Below the pieces are notes generated by a model. The model saw only the letters and a program-made list of their open reading frames with translations, did no database searches and was not told the origin of the DNA. A DNA stretch of 64,000 nt from NCBI RefSeq assembly GCF_013373865.1, contig NC_050472.1:2294001-2358000 (forward strand). The letters are read 5' to 3'. Each line of letters starts with the position of its first letter. The first letter of the stretch is position 1. Positions 11,464-24,618 of the stretch are shown in pieces. This stretch comes from Monomorium pharaonis (Eukaryota; Arthropoda; Insecta; Hymenoptera; Formicidae). The translations under genes and the position numbers were made by a program.

Positions 11464-13041
11464 ACTGCTATCGTTGTTGATAGTTACTAGATTACGTACT
11501 TCTTGATTGCATATTCATATTATATCTAGTTAACTGAAATCTTGCACGAGCTGCATTATGCAATAGTTGCCAGTGGCCGCGAGATGCGCGCGTTTGATCT
11601 CCGACGGAGCAATTTATGTATAGGCGGCGTTTAAGAGTTGGGGACAAAGTCGATAGTCCGTATCGCGATCTCCGCAGACTGTGCATTTACCGTAGAGACG
11701 AATCGGCGATCTCCTTACTGAAGTTCTCACACTTGAATGTTTATTTTCCATTCGGTTTTCTTTTCGTATTTCAAGTTTGACGTCTCTTTCCTCCTTTCTT
11801 TCTCTCCTGTACTGTATTGTGACAGTATCTTTAGTTTCTTGGAACGCGATGAGATGACAGTAGAATTGCGCTTTTTACATTGGTATTGACATTTGCTACG
11901 AGTAGGTAATTATAGATGAGAAAGAGCACGGGGCGAAGTCCTCGATGGAATTGATCGATTCTCTGTCTTGTTTCGATAAGCGCGAAAGAGTTTTAATTTT
12001 TTAAAATTATTATGTCCTATATATCTACTTTTGTTTTTTTATGTCTATACTATTTTTTTTTAATAAGCAAGATTTTCATATATTTTCCCAGCGCTTATAA
12101 AAACAAGAGAGAGAGGGAGAGAGAAAGAAAATCAAGCAATTCCATTAAGTATATTACCTTGTATAAATACGAGTGTGATGTTCGTTATGATATCTTCGTT
12201 GATTTTGAAAGTAATTGAGAGAATTCCCTCTTCTCTGCAACCATTTGACGTAGAGTGTGACTTATGGGAAGTATAAAGGATGTTCTATTTAACGTTATCG
12301 TCCGAAATATTTTTTTCACAATAATAATATTTTGTGTTAAAATAGTAAAACTTAAAAAAAAATAAAAATTTTGTTAATTAGTGAAAAAAGATTCTTAGAA
12401 AATCAACAAAATAAACTTTAATCTCACGGATTAGAATAATATTATATGTTTGCAATAGAAATTTTTGATATTTTGTAACAATCAATTAGATTAATTTTAT
12501 TAATACTTAAACATTATCATTTGTGTCGAACAACGAAATAACATTTATCCAAAATATTTGCTTAAAAAAAAATTTTTTTTTCTTTTTCGAGAAAAATTGC
12601 ACATTGCAATTGAATTATTTGTATAATATTTATATAATTTTTGCATTTTACGGCGAAAAAATGAAATAAAAACCGTAATAAAATATTTGCATTTTGAATA
12701 TTTTTCAAGAGAAGGCTATTATATTTACATTGTTAATGGCACTTGATAATTGTGATAATAAAACAGGATTCAACATTTAATTTTGGAATATTTTATTTCA
12801 TAAAAACATTTTGTATTTTTGGACACTATTTTTTTTGTAGAAACAACTTTGCATATAACTTTTCTTAAATTTAATTAAAAAGTTGTTGGAAAGACATTAT
12901 ATTAAACATTGCGCAAAGAAATAAAGGAATTGATAACGTCGAATCGACCATCTCTACGTATTTTGGGATGATACTAGTAGACACAGTTGGCATCGTTAAT
13001 AAATTATGACGAATTCATCGAAACGGGACCTTGTATTCCAG

Positions 13042-13355
13042 GAACGACAAGGACTTGCAAAAAAGAAAAGGATATAAGTAAAGACAGTCACAATAAGTTA
13101 GGGCACTCGCAGATCGGTATGGAATGCTGTAAGCTGTGCGGCAAGAGCGTAGCCAACATAAAAAAGCACATGAAATCGCACAACCCCGACAAGCACGTAT
13201 GTCACATATGTATGATGTCGTTGACCAGGTCTGACAATTTGAAAAGGCACATTAAGTTGAAACATGGCGCACGGGAGGGCACCTTCGCGTCATCGTTTCT
13301 GCGCATGGAGCACAAACATTTTTTAGCAAAATCCGAGCCGGGTTACTTAACTTAG
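13042..13355 (+). CDS. fru: fru alternative last exon ZF1: C2H2 finger pair
   Basis: The acceptor TTGTATTCCAG ends at 13041. Entry is phase 1, so the donor G of exon 3 plus GA completes a Gly codon, followed by TTRTCKKEKDISK. The exon adds 103 residues after the junction codon and stops at TAG 13353-13355. Finger 1 reads CKLCGKSVANIKKHMKSH (C-x2-C-x9-H-x3-H, three residues short of the usual x12). Finger 2 reads CHICMMSLTRSDNLKRH with a final IKLKH (C-x2-C-x12-H-x4-H). The pair should bind DNA and set target choice for this isoform. The frame is also open upstream to 12981 in phase 0, but those acceptors do not fit the exon 3 donor. Its letter type (A, B, C and so on in other insects) was not assigned. 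Confidence 0.88.
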
Positions 13356-16300
13356 TAACTCTTGCGTCGCATAAACACACAGTATGTCCATGTGCAAAAT
13401 ATATTAACCGCGGATAGCGCGAGGATCTTTGAATCGATTATCTCCTGTCAGGAATTTCGATTTCTTATCGGAAAGGATACAATTAAAGTACTAGAATAAC
13501 TTAAATTTTATCTCCTATCCATGAATACAACGATCCGCTTCGCGCCAAAGAGATAGCAAGTTGCAGGATTGTATCTTTCGATAGATCCGTTCATCTTTGG
13601 ATTTTTTTTTAAATGAATCTTTCCTCGGATGCACGGATCCTACGATTCATGAATCGTCGCGCACGCATATCCTCTACACACATAATTTATTTTTCTATCA
13701 TGTATAAAGCATAGCTTTGCGCGCATGTGTTCTGTGCCAAGAACTATCATATATTAATACCATATACCATATAAATCTTGTGCCCATTTCTCAATTAATT
13801 AGCATTAATCGCTACGGTCGATATGTCGTACGAAGGGCCCTCCTCGTCGCATAAGCTGTACGTGACGTTTACATCGTGTGCGCTTACGTATTTCTCTCAT
13901 TTAGAGTATTATTTAAACTATAAAATATATTTATTCTTGTGCGTTTTAGCTCTTAAGTATTTAACTCTAATGAATAAGATGCGGGAATCTCTTTCTCTTA
14001 TCTGAGACAAGCTGATTCCCTTAGGTATAGCGGAGTGTTCGTAGAATCAGTATAGCTGGAGATCTCAGTGAAAGTAATGTCGAGTACAAAAAACTTCATT
14101 CCTGTTCTACCTCCTGCTGAACGTCCGAACATCATCATATTACTCCGAAATACGGAAGACGAGTAACGTTCCTTCAAGATTACAGATTCTCCCCCGATCT
14201 CGTAATCGCGTCCTCCCTTTCGTCATTTCCGTGTCACGCCCGAGTGTTCGCGGACCGTTCCATGGCTCCGGGAATCTCGCGGCGTGTAGGATCTTCCCTT
14301 GAAACCTGCGTCCCCGGACGCTAGGACTTTCGAATTCCTGGATTTTCGGACTCCAGCATCTTCGACGACCCGTCTGTATTACGTCTGCAGACGCGCAGCA
14401 AAAATATATGATCTAAATGGTATTACATACTTTTTTATACGCACGCGTCGCAAATGATTTTGCACCTGTTCTGATTGTCCTGGGATCTTCATTAGATCGT
14501 ATATGTGTGCGACGTGATGATATGTTTAGCGTTACGTAAAATTCAACAATCTCTCTTACATTAGAACGGTGTGCAAAAATAATGGTAAGTCGAGTGATTT
14601 TTTTTTATTATTTCGAAAACAGCGCGATCGATCTGCCTACAGGAAGATGATGCAAAACATTCTTCGACGCGTGTACGTAAAAATCTATATATTTATACGT
14701 ATATTATATTTATATGACGTAGGTTGTGAATCACGTCGAAGACTGATTTCTGTGTGAGCTGTTGCGGCTCAAAAATAGTCATGATGAAACTAGTCCCGCA
14801 GGCCCATAGGCTGTTACGAGAAGAAAAAAAGAGAGAACAGGCTTCTTAAGGAGCTCACTTGTGGTGCCTTTTGCTTAAGTACAATGATAAATCGCTTTTC
14901 ACGAGATAAATAATCATAATACGATAGTAATTATAATAAGCGATGCGATACTTCCCTTAGGCAGTGCATGGTCATACGTTCATAGCCCTTGTACGTCGTT
15001 ATGTAACACACCTATCCTTTTTTTCTCCATCTGCGTCGTTCTCGTTCGTCATGGCTCTTTGGATCAGAATGGCGTCGAGCCAGTTTTTTTTTTTTTTTTT
15101 TACCTATGTTCTTTCTCTATTTGCAGATGCGACACTTTTAGCTCTTGAGCCATTGAATTCGCGCCAATAGCGGGCGTAGATCGAGCAAGTATGTTTCCAA
15201 GATTTTTTTTCTAGTATTTGTAAACTCAAAATACTGTTTTAGATAATCGTCCATCCTTTTTTGTTCCGCCAAAACTCATGGACATAGCTGCTATCTCACG
15301 AAAACCTTTAGCCTTCTCAAAAATCCGCGAAAAGAACATTATGTAGGATTAGCCGAAGTTTCCACGCAGCTCTACAGGATTAAGTGTAACAAGGTCGCTC
15401 CCGTACTTGCAACATCTCGCAGTTATTGAAATTCTCTGTCCTCGTCGGTTCCCCGAGGGAATTCCTCGACGGTGTCGCGCTTTTTCGAAACATTCTCGCG
15501 CGACCGGCGCGACGAACTTTTGCTATCTGTTCTTTCCCGACAAAGCGACACCGCAGTTTCATGTGGTAACGCGTGTTTTGTTCCTCTTTCCACGCTCACC
15601 CACACGCGTTACGCAACAAACAAACGTCGTCTCGTTTCGTCTCTCGTCGAGCGGATGCGTTCTGGCACCGTCATGGTTTCCGGAACGGGCAAAAAATGAA
15701 GGCGCAAAACTCTCGGGAGCGTGGAATTCACTTACAACCGAGCCACTTACTTTGATTGTGAACAGTAATCATAAGACACGGTTTGCCGAGTGATTCATTT
15801 ATTAACTCGCTCATTTTTATTTCTCTTTTGTTATCGAGGCATTTCTAGTTCATTCACCTGGAGTCGGGTCTTTAGTAGGATGAAGTTTTGGAAATCTGAT
15901 CTTTTATTCTTATTACCGTTCTGAGTTCTTATTACCGTTAAACACTTGGAACTTTATACGACTATGTTTTAATATGTATATTCAAACTTGAAAACTTGAA
16001 TTGCTCGAAATTTTAAGATGTTTAAATTCTTAAATTCTAATTTCGGCAACTTTACTTTCTCAGATCTTAAATTGTATCCTTCCCGTAAAGTACCAACATT
16101 TTTCGCTAGTCAAAGGTAGACCCGCATCGATTGCGCCAAGTGATAGTAAAAATTGCAAAAGTTCGGGCTCGCAGAGCTATGTCAATGACATATCGACTGT
16201 TTTTCCGACGTGGCTGTCGGGCTAACGACAAACAAACGTCATTCCATGAACGCAACATGACATGCGGTCGTACTTGAGAATCAAACGGATTGGAAACCAT

Positions 16301-18036
16301 TGTAATGTCCCCTTGCCAAATAGTGACATAGGTGATATGTATTTCGCATGTCCGATATCATTTCTTTAAAACAAATTTTGCCTTTCGCCTTTTGTATCGT
16401 TTATTTATTTATATTTATTATTCTTCCATTTCTATTCTTATCTCGTGCTACAACGTTATATTTTCTTTTCATTCATCGTCTTAGTTTCTGTTAGATCATA
16501 CGTCGAAATTGCCTCTTCGGAGAAACGATCTGTAAATATTAAAAGCTTGCACTCTGTATGCATCTGCCGTGCCGGAACTCCTCGGTACGTTTGTATGCGG
16601 AATTTGATACTCTCGCGTGTAGGATCTACGAATGGCACGGATTCTTGAATCCGCAAACTCTGTCTCCGTCTCTTCTCTAACAAGGAGGACACGTAGCCGG
16701 GGCGACAATTCGGATCTGGTAATATTAATCTCCACAAGTTGGCCGTGACGTGCAGCCGTAACGTGGCGGAGCCTGCTGCGCTATATCTCGCGCAGGACAC
16801 GAGAAATGTCGTGTTTCGGCACGGCACCTCGGTATCATAACTTTCCGACCTTTAACGGTGGAAAATTGTCTCTCTCTTTCTCTCTGGGTGACGTGGTAAA
16901 GCGATGGATGGATGAATGGCGTCGCTGCATTAGCCCGGGCGGCAGGGTCCAAATGGAAATTAGTATTACGCGAGACTTTCCCTGCCGCAGCATGGTCAAA
17001 GGGCGCTCTCTCTCTCTCTCTCTCTCTCCCTCTTGCTCCACGGTTAAGCGATAAAAAGCTCAACGGCATTTTGCATCCCTCCTGCAATAGCTCGGTCCAT
17101 CGATCCATCGTTGCATCTAATTATACAGCCCGCCCTTCATTACCCTAATTACTCTCGCAGTATGTCTTCCGTCCTCGATTCCATCGATCTGTTGCGGTGT
17201 TCTTTCTGGTTTTTCCGATCGGATATTTTTATAAAATTGTAAACTTTTATGAATTTACAAAAACATATCTGTTTAGCTATGTTTAGATTTAGCGAACAAT
17301 TCATGTGAGAGAACTATTAGTACTTGTCGTACGTAATTCGTTGACTAGAGGCTCTTATCTTATCTGAAGTTTCATTACATTTATCATTTTAACGATCAAC
17401 AGCGCGCGTCGCGTTCCAACGTTAATGATTTTTACCACAACAGTGGGACGCTACTTTATTTTCGCGATGCTGTTAAACACATTTTATAATTTACGCGCTC
17501 GGGGAATCACTCTCAATTAAAATATCACGGGCTATTAATAATTCTTCGATATTTTCTCGCAAATCTATACAATCTTTACGTCGTAAATTTTTACTTCGGT
17601 TATCCCACTTAAGTCGTGCAACTTGTGAAGTTCTCCTACTTGGTTTTGTTTCCGACCTGTTTGTTTCTTTTTCCGCTTTAAGCTCCACTTCTCCCCGCTC
17701 CCTCGCTCGTTTTCTCTATTGCGCCTCGATTCCATTGTCGCCTCTAAAATCACTATCTCGCGGAGTTCTTTCACCGATACTCGTTCCGTTCACCGCACTT
17801 ATTCTTGACCTCGATCGATCATCGAATAAAGCAGCTCCGTCGGCGAAACGGCGTATTATAGCTTTCTTTCTGCTCTCGAGACGTATCGGTTGTTTAATAT
17901 TCTCATGCACAGGCGGAAGAGCGAGCGTGGCACTCGTCCGAAGAACGAGGTCCTTTCCCGACGATAAGCTTCTTACCGGCATATCTTCTCGCCCTTATTA
18001 CACGAACGCACGTTCGTCTCGCGACAGTTGGATGTG

Positions 18037-18067
18037 AGGTGGTGGTGGTGGTGGTGGTGGTGGTGGT
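18037..18067. repeat. (GTG)n trinucleotide repeat
   Basis: Ten consecutive GTG/GGT triplets in CpG-rich intron DNA. Confidence 0.9.
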
Positions 18068-21000
18068 TCGAGGATGAAGGCACAGGATGGTGTCCTCAAT
18101 AAGAGGATCAGCGGGTGGAGGTGCGCCTCGATCTGTGCTCCGCTCGCAAAGAGTTTCGTTTCTCGAGCACACGACAAGAGGCTTTTCGTCTTTCGCGCTC
18201 GTGCTTACTTTAAACCCCGATGGTTGGCTTAACCAATGGAGGAGAAATCAGAGCCGCCGCTGGCTTCCGCCGATACGTCCTTGAGAGCTCGCTCGAAGGA
18301 CTAGAAACTTGGCGCGAATCTCATGAAACTCTCCTGATCGCGTCGGGCCATTAACTGTGAGATTTTTAGTTCAAGAGAAACGTTCTTCTATGGATATCTC
18401 TATAAAACAGTCAAAGTTTTAGAGCTTTACTTTGTTCGTATACCTATTTTATTTTTTTAACGACTTACAGCGTGCACCTTTATTATAAATCTCCGAAAAT
18501 TTATCTGCAAATTTTTTTTCAATTATTTCCTTTTTGTAGCTATATGAAAAGAACGGTTTTGCTGAAGTATCTAAAAAACTTTTTTAATTGATTCTGTTGA
18601 ATTAATTTTTTGAATGTTGTAAAAAAGTTTTGACATTCTAGCAACCAGTTTGAGCGTCCGACATAATTATTTTAATACTTAAAAAAAAATTATTTTTTAA
18701 ACTGTGTCTATACACACAGAACCTAGCTAAATTTTTAAATCATATAGCAAAATTGTTCTTTCCATGTATATTGTGATCACAAAAAAACACTTTCCTATAT
18801 ATTTTTATGTATGAGCACATTATTGTTTTTATTACATGTAATTATTACATGTTTTTATAGACATGTAAACTCTTTATGCTGGCACACGCTGAAAATCTTT
18901 GATGCTTAGAACCATTCTCTATGTTATTAAATAATTTAAATGCATTTGATCATTGTTAGTACCAAATGTTTAACTGAATATGGAATATTCTCTTTACGTA
19001 TATCGTGATATCCTCGTTATCGCCATTTCCGTGCAGTTCAATCAACCCTCCCTTGTGTCTTAAGTGGTTACATGTTCGGGTTGTGGTATTGTCTTCGAAC
19101 AGACGGTACGTATTCCACAGATCTGTAGCACAGCATAGCTACTGTATAGCCACTGACAGGAATACTCGAAATGAAGTTCCAACGGTCTTACGAGTGGTAC
19201 TCTGGAAATCAATCGTATCAGGAAAGTTTGTAGCGTCGGAGTTTCGTTGCTCCTCGAAATTCACGCGACACAATTTGCAATAAACGATTTCATCGGGACA
19301 ATTGAGAATTAACCACAATTACGTTATACATAGAGTAAGTCATGCTCCGACTGTTAGATTACGGACGAAAAATAATTCCATAGGTAATTTTTTGATGTAC
19401 TACCTTTAAAACTTTGGATTCCGAAAGCGTTGGTTCTCAAATTTTTTAGAGATTTTGCATAGCGTGTTTCTTCAATTTAATAAATATAGACAGTGTGCAA
19501 AATTACACAGCAACAAACCATTTTACGTTTTATCGTGGAAAAAATACCTTCAGTTTCTCGGCTCAAGTTTAAGTAGAGATGGAGAGATTTTGGAAAGATG
19601 CTTTCTCGTTCGATGGAAATATATGTGTAACGCTCGCGGCAAATATTTCCTCGGCAGCCACGTGTGAATTTAGTGCGGCACCTGGTTCAACGGAAAATAA
19701 GAAAAAAAAGAGGAAAATAAAAGAGGAAGGTACGAGTCGTTTCTCGCGCATGATCGTCATTCGCTGAGGGAGACACGAAATCTTGTAGCAATACCATACC
19801 GAATGGGCCACTGTGTTGAATCCACGTACATAGATCATGTGGCTACACTCCTCAGCATATATGCAGTTTAGTCGAACGTACTGGGAGAGAGAGAGATATG
19901 GAGGAGAGACGCGCACAATGGAGGGTGGGAAATACACTCTGTTCTCTCCTGTTCCCGTCGTTGCATCCCCTCGCCCTCCTCTTCTCCTCCCCGCTCGTCT
20001 TCCAGCGGCTGCTGCGTCTCCTCGTCTCTGCCCCTCCTGCATCCCTCCTCCTTGACGGCTCTTTCTGGCACAGCGCGGTGATCGATGCCGGTGTATGAGA
20101 GGGAATATCGGGTTCCACACGGCGCGAAGATTGGGCGTTGTTAGCACGAGCAATTTTTTAGACTGCGCGTCTTTAAGCATCTATATTCATAATCTCTAAG
20201 TATCTACATTTCTAATTCGTGTGTTTAGACAGCTACGCGCGTTTTAACGGGACATTTCTTCGGTGCGTTATATTTACGTCATATTCTACGGACAAAGTAA
20301 AAAAGTGCTGAGCATTAATTTTAATAAATTTTATTATATATTATCTACATCGGTGTGTGTAATAAGATGGGAAGAGATAAAAGTTTCGCCGAGATATACA
20401 TTTGGATTCATTATTCAGAATATAAACCGGTGTATACTCCCTTCGCGCGTATATCAACGTTGCGGGCCGAAAAATAGAGACAACTTACGTGCGCAGCGCC
20501 CGCTACAAAGTGTGTTAAGCTCCGAAAGGGCTCGCGCCCGTTTCTCTCACTCTCCTCTGCATAATAAATCTCTCCGAGTATCCCCTCCGCTATTCTGTCC
20601 TTCCCTCAGTCCCCATTTTCTTTCTGTCTCTTTTGCACACGTACCTCCGCCCTCTGTCCTTTATCTCGCTCCCTCTTTCTCTCCCTGTTGCAGCATCGGT
20701 CGGCGATGCTTGGCAGCTGGCTGCCGCGCCGCTCGCCTCCGCCCTTGCTTGCATCCCTACGAGCTGAGGGATGCTTGTGCAAGGGATGATGGTAGCGGCT
20801 GCTAGGTCGAACCCCTAACTTTGTAAAGTTTGTAAAGAGGATACTGTGGAGTATCGGAGTGAGAATTCGATGACCCTTCCAGTTCCCTTGCTGCCATCGT
20901 ATACAATTTATCTACAGATGCCCATTAGAGTTTAACGTGAACGCTTGACGATTATTTAAATTTGACTCTTTGACTAGACAGAATTGTAGCGTGATGTTGG

Positions 21001-23398
21001 CCTTTCGGTGAAATCCTGTTATTGAAGTAGGTTTGAGAAGAGAAGGAGAGAGAGAGAAAGAGAGAGAGATAGAGAGACAGAGAGACAATTAACTTGTCTG
21101 GCTAAGTTGCATGCTTTTTGGATCGATGTGGGACGACCGATAGACGACACGAAGAGCGGGTGCATCTTGTCAAGTTCCAATGCGATTTAAGGCAATTAAT
21201 TCCGGTTCCGGCGAAGAACGATCTCCTTATTCATAACTCGCGCACCTCGTCTCTCGCTGTACGATCAACAAGATCGAATTAGCTCTTCCGATAATCTCGC
21301 TCGTTCAGCCAGGGCCGGGAAAATTGGCGTCTCATTTACGGACGGCTCGCGTTATACAAACAACGCCCGGGCCACGTAATTTCCAGCAGAGCCAAACCGC
21401 ATCCGCCTCATTCGTCTTTGTCTTGAGCGTTTGTGCAGGAATACTTCCACTTCCGACTGGTTCCACTTCCGTGCGACGCCCACCGTCGGCCCGCTAGGTA
21501 TTTAAATACGTTCGTGCCTCGCGATTTCGATATAAATCATCATGCGAACGCGCCTGGCAAGAGCGAGCGAGCGAGCCCCTGCTCGGTGATTGTAAGGGTT
21601 GTGTTACGTCCCCCCCCCCCTTGATAAAATCAGTTTCGAAGTCTCGGAAATAATCACGCTACGAATAGACGCTTGCTTGTTACACTTAATACGCGCAGCC
21701 GTCTGTCTTTTCCGATCCGTCCCTCCTATCTGCTTTCCAAGTTCTGGCTCTTTCCCTCGAAAGACACGCGGAACTTTAATCGTGACATGAAATAGTAGAA
21801 TTTTTATCTTTTCTAGTAAATTTATTTATTACCTGCATTTTTCTAGTTTTTACTATTTTACAAATTTTTTTATTATTTTAAGATTGTATTTCAGAATTTT
21901 ATTTATTTCACGTATATCTCGAAGGCTTATGGTTTTTAAGCATCTTAATTTTATCATTGTTCTTTTCAATTTTTTGGGAATTAACTTTTATAAATTTAAA
22001 TATAATTTACAATGTACTAACGTAAGAACAAAAATTGAAAAAGCTGTAATGTGCTCGAGCATTTTGTGCTTTTTATCATTCGTGCGCGAAACATCAGATT
22101 GCGATACACGAATTGTTAAGAATAATCAGAAATCTTGGCAAAAATACGGTCTGATATGTGCGCTTTTGCATATCTTCGGTATGCGTAAACTGCACAAAGA
22201 AAGAGAGTATACCAGAGTAAATAAATATACATATGTATGTATATTGGCATGCTGGTACGTGCGCCGAAAATTCGGGCTATAAAAGTGGAAGCGATGGGAA
22301 ATTTTCGACGAGGACCGACTTTATCCCGTGGAAAATCCGGCGCTAATGCACCGAGAATTTTTGACGGAATTCGACATGATTTCGGTAGCTTCGACTTTCC
22401 ACAAAGAGCTATCGTTAAAGAGCGCACGCTCTAAAACGCGATGTCGTTTATGGTGAAAGCATTTTTGACGACCTTGAAGAGCTATTTTCGGAGCGGCTTA
22501 TTTAATCGTTCATCCGATCTTTCCTTCGTCAAAGCCCTAGTTCTGCAACGTTTTCCAATTGATGCATTACAAAACTCTCGATCGACATGACGCAAACAGG
22601 AAATCATTTATGCATACGCTAATATAATTTACATAAGTTGGCAGTTTGCTCTTTACACGTAGATTGATTCGCATACAATCGCAGATATCAATAAAAATGC
22701 AACGCGTAATAATAGTTTGGTATCATCGATCAACGTCACTCGTACGGGTCGAATCAAGATCATCGTGGCGACGGTCGAATCAGGATTGCGCCATCGAACT
22801 TCATTTCCGGACGTTAATTTCGCAGTTCGATAATAATCTGTGGCTATTTTGCAAGCAGGAGAAACATTGATATTGTCGGTAGTACATCGATTCCTCCGCT
22901 CGAAAGCTAAAATATACATAGTGTCACGCTATCTGGACACGTTATCACGCGCAGTCTGCGACATATATCCATAATAGTTGGACATCTCTTCTCGTTCTAA
23001 TCATGCGACATTGATCACACGCAAAGTTTGTCATAGTTCAAATATTTTTGGAAGATTATCGTTTATGTTCAATGTTACTTTATTAAAAGTACGAAACAGA
23101 AAATAATCATTGACTAGACACTAGGATTCACCGATTTTATCTGAATGTGCTTGAATCCTTCATCATTGTAGAAAAATTCTGTTACTTGATCATCAAATCT
23201 GGATGGAACTTGGATTTCCCTCAGACATTTCATTGATCTTTGATACAAGATATCTTCGAGAAATTGAATAATTATAAATAAATGGCATGAGAATTAAATA
23301 ACATTCGGTAAATCGAGGCTAGAGTGCATCTGTACATTAAATTCGCATCGAACGATGAGAACTCAATGCAGAAAACGATTCGATTCGCGACATCGCCT

Positions 23399-23440
23399 GT
23401 GTGTGTGTGTGTGTGCGTGCGTGTGTGTGCGTGTGTGTGT
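23399..23440. repeat. (GT)n microsatellite
   Basis: GT repeat with GC interruptions (GTGCGTGC). Confidence 0.92.
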
Positions 23441-24594
23441 CGTAAATATTTAAATACGACTTTTCGCTGAATCACGAATATTGTTCACGTCAGAACTTAC
23501 ATTTTTCGTTTTGACAATCTTGACGAAGAAGGTACTCACGATAACGATGCTGTCAGGGCCTACTGCGTTGACCATCGCGCTTGTTCTGTGAACCTTCATC
23601 CTATCCCTTTCTCCTTCATAGAAAATCGTATCATAAAAATGCCTGCCTATGCGCCAACGTAGATTAATGCAATTATCGTAAGTATTTAATTAACCACCTT
23701 CGAGGCTAATGTTTGTGTACTTAGAGAATAGGATTTTTATATGCACGCGCCAAACAAAATTTTGCGTTACCAAATTTTTGCGTCGTTTAATTTTTAACGC
23801 ACACAGTGAATTTTTAACTAGATATCATAATGAATCAAAGTATTATCTTGCAAGAATTTATGGATTGACATATTCGGATATGAAACGTTCGAATTTGGAT
23901 GTCTTTGAATCTTTCGATATCCGGCTTGTGAAACTAAATGGCAGAATTCCAAGATTTGACTCTTTCTAGCTTCTCGAATCGTATCTGTTATGATCGACTT
24001 CTATGATAGAAGTTTCTATTGAAGCTTCGATTCTTCTGTTGTAGTTTCAGTACCAATTTAACAAAGACAATGATATCGGAAAAATTTTGTTTGACGCGCG
24101 TATCAACTATTAAGATTTAAGTGAGTAAACAGAGGTGACGAGAAGTTACCAGATCAAATATTGTAATATTTTTGTACCACAAAAAGAGATTTGTGAAATA
24201 ATAAACAGTGATTATTTAATCTAACCCATCGCGAATCACGGTCGTTATTTTACGCTTTATCGGTCGGATACTCTTGCGATTTGATATTCGAATCCAGTTA
24301 TTTTTTTTTGGAGAAAAGGAGCTCGGTTCTGCCAGAAAACCGAAAGAGAGGATATGCGCTTTCGTGGTTCATGTCAGGGAATGCGAGAGTCTTTCTATTG
24401 TTTTTTCTTCTAACCGCAACAAAATAATCCGCGTCAGCGTGTGCGTAAAGAGCACTATGTTTTACTTTTCCTCCGGACAAAGGGGACAGATTCTCGTTTA
24501 CTTGGAGTTTATTCTTGAAATTTATCATTTTCCGACACACAGGTGCTTTGCCTTTGCCATTTTCAATCCTACTTTATCTTTTTTATTCGTACTG

Positions 24595-24618
24595 TCTCTC
24601 TCTCTCTCTCTCTCTCTT
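24595..24618. repeat. (TC)n microsatellite
   Basis: About 12 TC units followed by imperfect TTTCTTTC pyrimidine runs. Confidence 0.9.

Larger units (their letters stand above)
9519..13041 (+). other. fru intron between exon 3 and the first C2H2 exon
   Basis: Non-coding DNA with a (TA)n run and a (GTC)n run listed separately. It turns AT-rich from about 12.0 kb up to the acceptor. Open frames around 10.3-10.8 kb are products of simple repeats. Confidence 0.7.

Noticed and set aside
12981..13041. Upstream acceptors that would extend the ZF1 exon in phase 0
   Set aside because: They do not match the phase 1 donor of exon 3; TTGTATTCCAG at 13041 does and has a better pyrimidine tract. Joining to exon 2 is possible in principle but less likely.
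19033..19046. GTTCAATCAACCC, similar to the Tra/Tra2 repeat element of dsx and fru
   Set aside because: Only ten bases match, there is a single copy and it is far from any exon, whereas real elements come in clusters.
19569..20180. 203-codon open frame on the - strand
   Set aside because: Lies in CpG- and GA-rich intron DNA; Arg/Gly/Ala-rich with no recognisable domain or conserved-looking segment.
20263..20805. 180-codon open frame on the + strand
   Set aside because: Composition-driven Ser/Arg/Pro-rich frame in pyrimidine-rich DNA; no domain or splice context.
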